64,000 nucleotides of DNA from Fibrella aestuarina BUZ 2 (GTDB lineage Bacteria; Bacteroidota; Bacteroidia; Cytophagales; Spirosomataceae): positions 6,141,815-6,205,814 of the forward strand of contig NC_020054.1 in assembly GCF_000331105.1 (NCBI RefSeq). Reading direction: 5' to 3'. Shown in pieces: positions 18,222 through 26,254 of this stretch (position 1 is its first letter; every line of letters begins with the position of its first letter). Made by a program: the position numbers and the translations under genes. The notes below the pieces were generated by a model, which had not been told where the DNA came from, made no database searches, and saw nothing but the letters and a program-made list of their open reading frames with translations.

Positions 18222-18264
18222 AACGGGGTACATTAAACGTAATGGTTTAATGTACCCCGTTTTG
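18222..18264. terminator. Terminator with 17-bp perfect stem
   Basis: AACGGGGTACATTAAAC (18222-18238) and GTTTAATGTACCCCGTT (18245-18261), loop GTAATG, flanked by A-rich DNA on the left and TTT on the right. It serves the converging lipoprotein and anti-sigma genes. Confidence 0.88.
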
Positions 18265-18283
18265 GTAATGTCTTTCTCCCGAC

Positions 18284-18526
18284 TTAGCTGAACGCAGCGA
18301 TACGGGTGCGGATGTTTTCGATAATCTTCTCGGGACAGCACCGCTTCTCCATCCGATTTTGTAAAAGTGCCTTTACCTCTTGTTCAAGATGATACATCTG
18401 AATGCAGGGTTGGCACGATTCTAAGTTACGTTGCAGACGGTCGAGGTCCTGTTCGTTTCCCGCTCCATCAAGTACCATCTGAATAAACTTCAAACAGTCG
18501 GCCTGGTGCTCGCACTCATGCTTCAT
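18284..18526 (-). CDS. Zinc-binding anti-sigma factor, RsrA-like
   Basis: 80 residues from ATG at 18526 (MKHECEHQADC); an upstream ATG at 18571 would add 15 weakly conserved residues. The pattern C(x)5C early on, then CQPCIQMYHLEQEV, and CCPEKIIENIRTRI at the end is that of small cytoplasmic ZAS-type anti-sigma factors, with the His/Cys-x-x-Cys zinc cluster. It lies directly downstream of an ECF sigma gene on the same strand, as expected for a sigma/anti-sigma pair. Redox or thiol stress sensing is the family model; it is not shown by the sequence. Confidence 0.8.
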   Translation of the reverse strand: MKHECEHQADCLKFIQMVLDGAGNEQDLDRLQRNLESCQPCIQMYHLEQEVKALLQNRMEKRCCPEKIIENIRTRIAAFS

Positions 18527-18650
18527 ACTCCTCGGGGCCTCCGACGGTGATTTGGGCAAAGACGTTTGCATTGGAAAAATTTTATTTATTCCAAGATTAG
18601 TTATATTGTCGTTGTTAGTCTAACCAAACTATGTATCGAAAAAGTTCTTA

Positions 18651-19274
18651 TCAGTCGTCAAGATTTTCGTTGTATCCCATCGAAGCCGCATAATCGCGCA
18701 GTTTTTCTTTCAACAGGTTACGGGCCCGGTGCAACCGCGACCGAACCGTACCGATGGGAATGTCTAGAATCTTGGCCATCTCCTCATACGTAAATCCTTC
18801 GATGTCGCAGAGAATAATGACCGTCCGAAAATCGACGGGTAATGAGTTTAGGGCTGTAGCTACTTCATCGCCGATCAGGTCCGACACCGTCTCGGCCCGC
18901 AGGTCGACCGTGTGTTCGGTTTCCGAGTCTTCCGAATTGTAGGTCGTCTCAACGTCGTGGTAGTCGACTTTGGCCGGTTCCTTACTTTTCTTCCGATAAT
19001 CGTTGATGAAGCTATTCTTCAGGATTCTGAACAGCCATGCTTTGGCGTTGGTTCCCTGTTCAAATGAAGAGATGAACCGGAACGCCTTCAGGTACGTGTC
19101 CTGCACAAGGTCGTTGGCGTCGTCCTCGTCTGTGGTCAGGCGAAAGGCAAAATTGTACATGGAGTCGATGTGGGGCATGAACTCCTTGTTGAAGATTTGG
19201 TACTTCTGCTCTTCAGTGTATCCGCGAGTAGGCGAAGGTGTCGAGTCTGACATAGTTTCGGGCATTGTCGACAT
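18651..19274 (-). CDS. ECF RNA polymerase sigma factor
   Basis: 207 residues with region 2 (MYNFAFRLTTDEDDANDLVQDTYLKAF, then AWLFRILKNSFINDYRK) and region 4 (ALNSLPVDFRTVIILCDIEGFTYEEMAKIL, with the HTH IPIGTVRSRLHRARNLLKEKL). An acidic linker of about 35 residues (DVETTYNSEDSETEH) separates them. The zinc anti-sigma gene follows after about 120 bases, making this a SigR/RpoE-type regulatory pair. Several ATGs crowd the start, so the first ten residues are uncertain. Confidence 0.92.
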   Translation of the reverse strand: MSTMPETMSDSTPSPTRGYTEEQKYQIFNKEFMPHIDSMYNFAFRLTTDEDDANDLVQDTYLKAFRFISSFEQGTNAKAWLFRILKNSFINDYRKKSKEPAKVDYHDVETTYNSEDSETEHTVDLRAETVSDLIGDEVATALNSLPVDFRTVIILCDIEGFTYEEMAKILDIPIGTVRSRLHRARNLLKEKLRDYAASMGYNENLDD

Positions 19275-19509
19275 AAATGTAGGCGTTAAAGTCGGTTAGC
19301 CTCAACTGCCGCCAGTAAATTAACTATACCTTGGGGAGCGAGCTACACTGGCAGTTGCCAGTACTAGTGTACTGCAAAAACCAAACCTTTGTTCAAGAAA
19401 AAGCTTTATCGGCCAAAATGGCAGAACTAAACAATTTTCAGTTGTGTTTACTTCACCCTTTGGTGTCAGGTACGTAGGTTGGCATGGCTTCTGCTTGCCG
19501 GGTCCGCAC

Positions 19510-20016
19510 TCAGTTTCGGGTAAAAAACTGAATCAGTACGATGCTCAGCGTGGTGAACAGCGCGCTCGCCAACGTCCGTAACAAGCTGGGTACTAACAGC
19601 GATATACTGCCCGCTTCGATCAGGAAAAGCACGCCGTGGTGGATTAGCACCAGCACAATGACATACTTGAAAAAGTCGGCGAAACCCAACTCCTGCAACG
19701 TAAAAACCACCCTCGATTCGAGCATGCGCTGCCCCATCTGCACGCGCACAATCAGCGGCCGCAGGTAGGCCATCAGCACCGTAGCGGCGGCGTGCATGCC
19801 TAACGTGTTATAAAATGTATCAACGATAATGCCGGTGGCGAAGGCCAGCAGCAGCAGCACCGTCTGGCTTATTTCGTTGGGCAACAATAAGATACAGGCT
19901 ACGTAGAGAAAACAGAAGCCATAGTCGAAGATGACCAGGTTCCGGACAATCAGAATCTGAAGGGTTAGGTAAAGCAGGAATAAGATGCTGATCGTGATGA
20001 TTTCGCGGAGCGTCAT
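19510..20016 (-). CDS. mreD: Rod shape-determining protein MreD
   Basis: 168 residues, almost entirely hydrophobic with five or six membrane helices. It has the MreD-like ITISILFLLYLTLQILIVRN start and GIIVDTFYNTLGMHA in the middle. It is the last gene of the mreB-mreC-mreD cluster, 72 bases after mreC. It is expected in the inner membrane as part of the elongasome that directs lateral cell-wall synthesis. Confidence 0.88.
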   Translation of the reverse strand: MTLREIITISILFLLYLTLQILIVRNLVIFDYGFCFLYVACILLLPNEISQTVLLLLAFATGIIVDTFYNTLGMHAAATVLMAYLRPLIVRVQMGQRMLESRVVFTLQELGFADFFKYVIVLVLIHHGVLFLIEAGSISLLVPSLLRTLASALFTTLSIVLIQFFTRN

Positions 20017-20088
20017 AGAGAATGGCAGTGGGCGGGGCCGCCAAGTATCCGCGAAGGTAATGCAGATAGCCGACAGCTATTTTATTCG

Positions 20089-20925
20089 TTACTTCTCGCT
20101 ATCGATTTGCTTCTCGACCTGCGACTGCTGCTCAGCCTGTTTGTTATCGACGACATAGACGTAGAGCAGGCTGCTAAAATTCGTCGACAAAGCTACGCTG
20201 AGGTCGTGGAAAGGCTGCGCTGGCTGGGTACGTACCTCACTGATACGCCCAATGAGGATACCCGGCGGGAACACAGAGTTGTATTCTGAGGTCATCACCG
20301 AATCACCCTTGCTAACTGGCTTATTCCGTGAGATATCCACCAGCGTCATGCGCGTTGGGTCGATACCGGGCCAGCGGGCCGTACCGATTTCTTCGGCCTT
20401 TACCAGCCGAGCCGATACCCGAAACTCGGAATGCAGGATTGAGGTGACAACGGAATAGTGCTCATTACAGAAACGTACCCGGCCCACAATACCCGTTGGC
20501 GAGATTACGCCCATGCCGGGCCGAATGCCATCGGCAGTACCCTTATCAATGGTCAGGGTATTATTGGCCAGTGTCGTGGTGTTATTGATCACCTTAGCCA
20601 CAGTAAATTGGAACCGGTTGGCAAATAACGAGTCGGCTTTGTAAGCAGTCGGGGCAGCCGGGCTGCCTTGCTGACGTTGTGTCAGTTGGGTTGTCAAGCG
20701 CTTATTCTCGGCTGCCAGATCCGCGTTGACCTGCCGTAGGTTGGTGTATTCGCGCGCCGAATTCGACCAGGCCAACATCTGCGCGGCGTAGCGGTTGGAC
20801 GTGTTGAAGAAGCTCGCACTCCAGTAATTGTTGGTGTTAACCACGAAGTAAAAGCACAGTACTTCGAGCAACACAAACAGGATGAAGTTGCGGCTCTGGG
20901 CAATAAAGGCAAAGAGTTGTTCCAC
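20089..20925 (-). CDS. mreC: Rod shape-determining protein MreC
   Basis: About 278 residues. The N-terminal helix NFILFVLLEVLCFYFVV anchors it in the inner membrane. A coiled coil (NLRQVNADLAAENKRLTTQL) and two periplasmic beta domains with GIVGRV, TSILHSEFRVSARL and FPPGILIGRISEV follow, all standard for MreC. The frame extends back to a TTG at 21003, but those extra codons are encoded by the hairpin at 20955-21007. I therefore prefer the GTG at 20925 (MEQLFAFIAQSRN). Confidence 0.92.
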   Translation of the reverse strand: MEQLFAFIAQSRNFILFVLLEVLCFYFVVNTNNYWSASFFNTSNRYAAQMLAWSNSAREYTNLRQVNADLAAENKRLTTQLTQRQQGSPAAPTAYKADSLFANRFQFTVAKVINNTTTLANNTLTIDKGTADGIRPGMGVISPTGIVGRVRFCNEHYSVVTSILHSEFRVSARLVKAEEIGTARWPGIDPTRMTLVDISRNKPVSKGDSVMTSEYNSVFPPGILIGRISEVRTQPAQPFHDLSVALSTNFSSLLYVYVVDNKQAEQQSQVEKQIDSEK

Positions 20926-20954
20926 GCGGCGGAAGGTGGGAGGGTATAAATCGT

Positions 20955-21007
20955 AAAATTGCTGGCGCTTGGGGCGTCTAGTCGAAGCCCCAAGCGCCAG
21001 CAATTTT
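20955..21007 (-). terminator. Hairpin between mreB and mreC (attenuator or terminator)
   Basis: The 21-base arms 20955-20975 and 20987-21007 (core GCTGGCGCTTGGGG) are perfect complements with an 11-base loop. Read on the minus strand it lies right after mreB and ends in a TTTTA stretch. It probably reduces transcription of mreC and mreD relative to mreB. Confidence 0.8.
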
Positions 21008-21021
21008 TATACGCTTCTGCG

Positions 21022-22047
21022 TTACGAAATCAGCACCGACTTGTACATATCGAGGTTTTTGATCACCTCGCCTGTCCCTTTCACCACGGCCTTGAGCGGA
21101 TCATCGGCCACGTGAATAGGGAGTTTGGTTTTCGTCGCCAGCCGTTTGTCGAGGCCGTGCAGCAGCGCGCCACCGCCCGTCAGGTGAATACCGTTGGTGT
21201 AGATATCGGCCGAGAGTTCGGGCGGCGATACTTCCAGGGCTTTCATTACGGCTTCTTCGATCTTCGAGATTGACTTGTCGAGGGCGTAGGCGATTTCGCT
21301 ATACGTCACTTTAATCTCCTTCGGAATACCCGTCATCAAGTCACGACCGCGGATTTCGTAGTCGGTTGGCGGGTTGTCGAGTTCGGGCAGAGCTGAGCCC
21401 ACTTCCATCTTGATCTGCTCAGCCGAGCGTTCACCGATCAGCAGGTTATGCTCCCGGCGCATGTAATCGACGATGTCGCGGGTAAACACGTCACCGGCAA
21501 TCCGGATCGATTGTTCACAAACAATACCCGACAGGGCAATAACGGCGATTTCAGTAGTGCCGCCCCCGATATCAACGATCATGGTGCCGTTGGGCTGGGT
21601 GATGTCGATACCGATACCGATAGCGGCAGCGATTGGCTCGTGCACCATGTACACCTCCTTGGCACCTGCGTGTTCGGCGGAGTCTTTAACCGCCCGTTTT
21701 TCTACCTCAGTAATGCCCGACGGGATGCAAATGACCATACGGTGCGAGGGCGAAAACAGCCGATTCCCCGACTCGATCATCTTGATCAGGCCCCGGATCA
21801 TCAGCTCGGCCGCCGTAAAGTCGGCAATTACGCCATCTTTCAGCGGACGGATGGTCTTGATGTTTTCGTTGGTCTTTTCGTGCATCTGCATCGCCTTATG
21901 ACCAATTGCCAGCACTTTCCCGCTGACTTTGTCCATGGCGATGATCGACGGTTCGTCTACGACGATCCGGTCTTTGTGAATAATGAGGGTATTTGCCGTC
22001 CCCAAATCAATGGCAATATCGCTGGTCAGAAAATTAAAAAGTCCCAT
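21022..22047 (-). CDS. mreB: Rod shape-determining protein MreB (bacterial actin)
   Basis: 341 residues, full length. Actin-fold nucleotide motifs are present: phosphate 1 IDLGTANTLI, phosphate 2 MIVDIGGGTTEIAV, and adenosine motif HLTGGGALLHGL. The N-terminal GLFNFLTSDIA is standard. It forms membrane-associated filaments that organise cell-wall elongation with MreC and MreD, encoded downstream. The high conservation makes the start secure. Confidence 0.97.
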   Translation of the reverse strand: MGLFNFLTSDIAIDLGTANTLIIHKDRIVVDEPSIIAMDKVSGKVLAIGHKAMQMHEKTNENIKTIRPLKDGVIADFTAAELMIRGLIKMIESGNRLFSPSHRMVICIPSGITEVEKRAVKDSAEHAGAKEVYMVHEPIAAAIGIGIDITQPNGTMIVDIGGGTTEIAVIALSGIVCEQSIRIAGDVFTRDIVDYMRREHNLLIGERSAEQIKMEVGSALPELDNPPTDYEIRGRDLMTGIPKEIKVTYSEIAYALDKSISKIEEAVMKALEVSPPELSADIYTNGIHLTGGGALLHGLDKRLATKTKLPIHVADDPLKAVVKGTGEVIKNLDMYKSVLIS

Positions 22048-22094
22048 TTCAGGCTTGTTACGAAGATAAGCAGAGCTTGCGTGTTGGGGTCACA

Positions 22095-22163
22095 GGTCAT
22101 TAGTCATGGACAATCCGTAGCTAGTAGAAGCAACCAATAATCGATGACTAATGACTAATGACC
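22095..22163. repeat. Heptamer-built inverted repeat upstream of mreB (locus B)
   Basis: Left arm GTCATTA GTCATGG, right arm ATGACTA ATGACTA ATGACCG. GGTCATTAGTCAT (22095-22107) is the exact reverse complement of 22151-22163. It lies in the mreB upstream region. Confidence 0.65.
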
Positions 22164-22292
22164 GATTGCTATTACAAAAGTAGGGATAATTAAATAGAAC
22201 TTTAGCCCACTGCCTGAATGGACTTTTCTTTTTGTCCGTGAGCGTTAGCGAATTACAGGCAATCGGGTATCGGTTAGCATGCCCTTAAAATA

Positions 22293-22329
22293 CCAAACCC
22301 GCCCCAACTTGTTGTTAGGGCGGGTTTGG
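22293..22329 (-). terminator. Terminator of the Hc1 gene
   Basis: CCAAACCCGCCC (22293-22304) pairs with GGGCGGGTTTGG (22318-22329); on the minus strand it is followed by TATTTTAAGG. Confidence 0.85.
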
Positions 22330-22350
22330 CCAGTTCAAAACAATGAACGA

Positions 22351-22536
22351 TTACTTTTGAGTAGCAGCGTTTTTCTGATCCTGAACTTCAGCACGGATCT
22401 GCTGGGCCATCGTTTTCAAGTCCTGCATGCCTTTCCGTACGCGAGTTCCGGCAGCCTGGTTCTTTTTGTCGTAGAATTTATCAAAGTCTCCTTCCAGCGA
22501 CATAACCAGGTTTTTAATCTCCTCAAAGCGTGTCAT
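22351..22536 (-). CDS. Histone H1-like protein Hc1
   Basis: 61 residues with the typical sequence of the Bacteroidota Hc1 family: MTRFEEIKNLVMSLEGDF, KFYDKKNQAAGTRVRKGMQ, then DLKTMAQQIRAEVQ. It is small, helical and rich in Lys, Arg and Gln. By family it is a nucleoid-associated DNA-binding protein. It is monocistronic with its own terminator. Confidence 0.9.
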   Translation of the reverse strand: MTRFEEIKNLVMSLEGDFDKFYDKKNQAAGTRVRKGMQDLKTMAQQIRAEVQDQKNAATQK

Positions 22537-22674
22537 ACGATTGGGGTTTAAGTGTGAAAAAGTGCTTAAATGCGCTAAAAACGCGCATTTCGGCGGAAAT
22601 ATAGTTATTCTGACATAGACAACAAGAGCTACGTCAAAAAAATAACCGAATAATCCTACTTAAACCCCGATACC

Positions 22675-23979
22675 TTACTCAGCGGCAGTCTCAGTGACCG
22701 CCGATTCGGCCATTGCAGTCAATCCAGAGGGTTTTTCCTGCACATAGTAGCCATTTTTGATCTTGTCGGAGATAGCGCTGAATGTGTTCAGTGTGTACTC
22801 GACATCCTCCAGCGTGTGAGCCGCCGTCGGGATGATCCGAAGCATAATCACCTCTTTCGGTACGACCGGATAAACCACAATCGAGCAGAAGACGCCGTAG
22901 TTTTCGCGCAGGTCTTTGATCATGTTGGCAGCCGCTACAACGCCCCCGTTATTCTGCATCAGTACGGGTGTAACGGGCGACGTGGTTTCGCCAATGTTAA
23001 AGCCACGCTCACGCAGCCCGTTTTGCAGAGCACGCACGTTTTCCCACAGTTTTTCGCGCAGTTCGGGGTGCTTTTTGATCAGTTCCAACCGCTTCATGCA
23101 ACCCACCACAAACGGCATCGGCAGGGCCTTGGCGTAGGTCTGCGAGCGCATGTTGTACTTCAGGTACATGATGATGTCGTGGTCGGCCGCGACAAACGCG
23201 CCAATAGCGGCCATCGACTTGGCAAACGTCGAGAAGTAAATGTCGATACCGGCCTGGCAGTTGAGCAGTTCGCCTACGCCCGCGCCCGTGGCGCCCATCG
23301 TGCCGAAGCCATGTGCGTCGTCGACCAGCAGGCGGAAGTTGTATTTTTCCTTGAGCGCAACAATCTGATCCAGGCTCCCCACTTTACCCGACATGCCGAA
23401 TACACCTTCGGTGATGACGAGAATACCACCGCCTTTTTCGGCCGCTTTCTTCGTAGCCCGCTGAAGGTTTTTCTCCAGGCTGGCCATGTCGTTGTGGTTG
23501 AACTTGTAGTACTCACCCATCTTGGCCTTGTGCAGCCGGATACCGTCGATCAGGCAGGCATGCGATTCGGCATCGTAAACGATCACGTCGCGGTGGTCGA
23601 CGAGGGCTTCGATAGCCGACATCACGCCCTGATAACCGTAGTTGAGCAGGAAGGCATCTTCCTTACCCACAAACTCGGCCAGGTCTTTCTCCAACTGCTC
23701 GTGCAGATCGCTATTGCCCGACATCATGCGGGCGCCCATCGGATAGGCTAGTCCCCAATCGGCAGCGGCCTGCGCGTCGGCTTCACGCACTTCAGGATGA
23801 TTGGCCAGACCCAAATAGTTATTCAGGCTCCAGTTGAGCATCTTCTTACCATTAAAGGTCATGTGCGGCCCTAATTCACCCGTTAGCCGCGGAAACGCGA
23901 AATAATGGTGACCGTTATATTCGCGTGCTGCGCCGCCGATAGGACCAAGATTGGTTCGTAGCTTCTCAAATAAATCCAC
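22675..23979 (-). CDS. PLP-dependent alpha-oxoamine synthase, serine palmitoyltransferase-like
   Basis: 434 residues of fold type I PLP enzyme in the alpha-oxoamine synthase family (8-amino-7-oxononanoate synthase, glycine C-acetyltransferase, serine palmitoyltransferase). Motifs: NNYLGLANHP, GARMMSGNSDLHEQLE, DDAHGFGTMG, and FSTFAKSMAAIGAFVAA with the Schiff-base Lys. Bacteroidota make sphingolipids, and the enzyme's length and N-terminal extension suit serine palmitoyltransferase better than biotin synthesis; no bio genes are nearby. This choice is inference; the family assignment is firm. Confidence 0.8.
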   Translation of the reverse strand: MDLFEKLRTNLGPIGGAAREYNGHHYFAFPRLTGELGPHMTFNGKKMLNWSLNNYLGLANHPEVREADAQAAADWGLAYPMGARMMSGNSDLHEQLEKDLAEFVGKEDAFLLNYGYQGVMSAIEALVDHRDVIVYDAESHACLIDGIRLHKAKMGEYYKFNHNDMASLEKNLQRATKKAAEKGGGILVITEGVFGMSGKVGSLDQIVALKEKYNFRLLVDDAHGFGTMGATGAGVGELLNCQAGIDIYFSTFAKSMAAIGAFVAADHDIIMYLKYNMRSQTYAKALPMPFVVGCMKRLELIKKHPELREKLWENVRALQNGLRERGFNIGETTSPVTPVLMQNNGGVVAAANMIKDLRENYGVFCSIVVYPVVPKEVIMLRIIPTAAHTLEDVEYTLNTFSAISDKIKNGYYVQEKPSGLTAMAESAVTETAAE

Positions 23980-24040
23980 TTTATATTGCCGTTTTAAGCC
24001 TTAATGGCTTGTTTTTAACATGTTTAGTGCAAAAATACAT

Positions 24041-24146
24041 AAATTAAGAATTAAGAATAAAGAATTAACGAAACAGAGTACGCGCGACGGAGCCCAGAAC
24101 GTGACGCTTGGCTACTGGTAAGCCCCTTTACACTTACTTCTTAATT
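24041..24146. repeat. Heptamer repeat with decayed opposite arm (locus C)
   Basis: Tandem AATTAAG AATTAAG AATAAAG AATTAAC at about 24041-24069, and a shorter opposite arm ACTTCTTAATT at about 24136-24146 that includes the amidase stop codon. Same style as the other heptamer repeats in this window. Confidence 0.55.
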
Positions 24147-25808
24147 GAGTACAGGATGCTTCTTGTGCCAGTCGGTGGCATCCTGATAAGCCTTGGCTAC
24201 AGCCAGTAGCCGCCCTTCGGCAAAGAGCTGCCCGTTGAAGGTAATGCTCGTGGGCGTTTTGGCCGCGTTGAACCCGTTGGGCAGCACCACGCACGGATGT
24301 CCCGTCAGATTGGTCAGCGTCAGGTTACCGCCCGCGTAGGTCGGCGTGACGTAGACATCGACTTTCGCCTTCTTAAGTACATCGTACATCTGGTTGATGA
24401 GCTGGGTACGTATGCGGTTGGCCTGCACGTACTCGATGGCCGGAATAAACCGGGCCGACCGGAATTCGTTGGGCCAGGCGGCTTTCATCTGCCGCACCAT
24501 CTGATCGTCGCGCCCCGAGCGGGTGAGTTCGTCAAACGCGGCCCCGCCTTCCACCCCGATAATGAGCGAGAGCGCTCCGTAGCGGAAGGGCGGCAACTCG
24601 ATCGGTACAAACGTAGCGCCCAACTTACGGAGGGTTTCGAGGGTAGCCTGGTCGTTGGTTTTATTGGGGTATTCGCTATCGAATGCTTTTTGGACAATGC
24701 CAATCCGCACACCTTTGAGCGACGGCAGCGCCGCGTAGTTAAACGGTGTTTTCACCACGGTCGGGTCGAAGCCATCGGGCCCCTGAATGGCCCGGAAGAC
24801 GAGTGCGCAGTCTTCGACGCTACGAGTCATGGGGCCAATCTTATCCATCGACCAGGCCAGCGCCATGGCCCCGTGCCGACTCACACGCCCAAAGGTGGGC
24901 CGTAGCCCCGTGACGCCGCAGACCGTCGAGGGTGATACAATGGAGCCGAGCGTTTCGGTGCCGATGGCAAACGGCAACAAACCCGCCGATACCGTACTGC
25001 CCGACCCCGCCGACGAGCCGCTCGAACCCGTTTCGGGTTTCCAGGGGTTGCGGCTCATGCCACCAAACCAAACGTCGCCCCAGGCCAGTTCGCCCACGGC
25101 CAGTTTGGCACACAGCACAGCTCCTGCCTCTTCAAGGCGCTTCACAACGGTGGCGTCGTAGTTGAGCGTCTGCTCTTTGTAGGGCACCGACCCCCAGGTG
25201 GTTTTATAACCCCGCCGGGCCAGCAAATCTTTGGCACCGTAGGGGATGCCGTGCAACGCCCCCCGGTAGTTGCCTGCTTTCAGTTCAGCATCGGCGCGGC
25301 GTGCCTGTTCCAGCGCCAGTTCTTCGGTAAGCGTGATAACGTTGAAAAGGCGCGGCCCGTAGGTTTTGAGCCGGTTCAGGAAAAAGCGGGTTAAGTCTTC
25401 TGACGAGACCTGCCGGGTACGTATCAATTCGCCCAACTGCGCCACGGTATAAAACGCCAGTTCGTCGCGGTTAGCCGGCATACGTACCTGACCCACCGCC
25501 GACGCGGCAAAGGAGTCGGGTCCCTTCGGGAGTTGAAAACCAGTTGGCAGCGGGTTAAAATAAAGCGCTGGCGCCACGTCGTTTTTCAGGTCGACAGCCC
25601 GAATGGTTTCGAAGTCTTTGCGCTGATCGTTGAGGTTGTCGAGCATCGAATCGCGCTCGGCCCGGGTGAACGGAATGCCGAATACCCGCGAGGCTACGTC
25701 GGCCATTTCGGCCGTAAGGGGCTGGGCGGGGTCGTCGTGGTGGCTGAAAAACGCACCGGCGGCAAAGGAGACGGCGCAGAGTGTGATGAAACGTACTACT
25801 TTATGCAT
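24141..25808 (-). CDS. Amidase signature family protein
   Basis: 555 residues with an N-terminal signal segment (VVRFITLCAVSFAAGAFF), so probably periplasmic. The Ser-cisSer-Lys triad is present: PYGAKDLLA (Lys), GSSGSSAGSGSTVSAGLLPF (cis-Ser) and GSIVSPSTVCGVTGLRPTFG (nucleophile). The C-terminus LAVAKAYQDATDWHKKHP is also typical. Family members hydrolyse amides ranging from small acyl amides to peptides. It is unlikely to be GatA because of its export signal and long N-terminal region. No GatB or GatC gene is present. Confidence 0.88.
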   Translation of the reverse strand: MHKVVRFITLCAVSFAAGAFFSHHDDPAQPLTAEMADVASRVFGIPFTRAERDSMLDNLNDQRKDFETIRAVDLKNDVAPALYFNPLPTGFQLPKGPDSFAASAVGQVRMPANRDELAFYTVAQLGELIRTRQVSSEDLTRFFLNRLKTYGPRLFNVITLTEELALEQARRADAELKAGNYRGALHGIPYGAKDLLARRGYKTTWGSVPYKEQTLNYDATVVKRLEEAGAVLCAKLAVGELAWGDVWFGGMSRNPWKPETGSSGSSAGSGSTVSAGLLPFAIGTETLGSIVSPSTVCGVTGLRPTFGRVSRHGAMALAWSMDKIGPMTRSVEDCALVFRAIQGPDGFDPTVVKTPFNYAALPSLKGVRIGIVQKAFDSEYPNKTNDQATLETLRKLGATFVPIELPPFRYGALSLIIGVEGGAAFDELTRSGRDDQMVRQMKAAWPNEFRSARFIPAIEYVQANRIRTQLINQMYDVLKKAKVDVYVTPTYAGGNLTLTNLTGHPCVVLPNGFNAAKTPTSITFNGQLFAEGRLLAVAKAYQDATDWHKKHPVLN

Positions 25809-26254
25809 GACAGGTGTATCATAACTACTTTATCCCTGTCAAGGTACTATATGTAGGCGTCAAATAGCGTACGAAACAAGCCCTCACCAACGGAAATTTC
25901 GTGTTTAGAAGCAATAGCCAAATAAGCCTACGGCCGATTACGACGATCAGGTACGTATCGATGACGCTACGGCAAGCTCGCGCCACTCGATCAAGTGCTT
26001 TCCGGCTGACAAGCAATCCCCTCATTCCGTCAAACAGCGTACCTGATACCTATACTAATAAATAATAAGTACGTCGTCTGATTGACTCCATAAATCCCAA
26101 TTCGTACTGGTTGCCACCAAAAATACAGCTATCTTAATTGTAAGTATTGGCTAGTTATGGCACGCTCAGTAAACATTGATGCGGATAAAAAATAATTGAT
26201 AGCCCTAACGGTACATTAGATGCCTTTACAATCCTCCTATCCCCCTTACCGACA
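25809..26254. other. Intergenic region, no gene recognised
   Basis: 446 bases between divergent genes, containing one GGTACGT (25950) and a lower GC content towards the right. A 66-codon minus-strand frame at 25825-26025 lacks recognisable features. Promoters for both neighbours should lie here. Confidence 0.3.

Noticed and set aside
20925..21003. Extended mreC N-terminus from TTG at 21003
   Set aside because: The extra codons are encoded by the intergenic hairpin and precede the first conserved residues; GTG at 20925 fits better.
22816..23751. Plus-strand open frame of 311 codons opposite the serine-palmitoyltransferase-like gene
   Set aside because: Mirror of a well conserved PLP enzyme in another frame; no recognisable motif.
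25825..26025. Minus-strand 66-codon frame between amidase and nuclease genes
   Set aside because: No family features and rich in rare-looking residues; composition does not resemble the window's genes.
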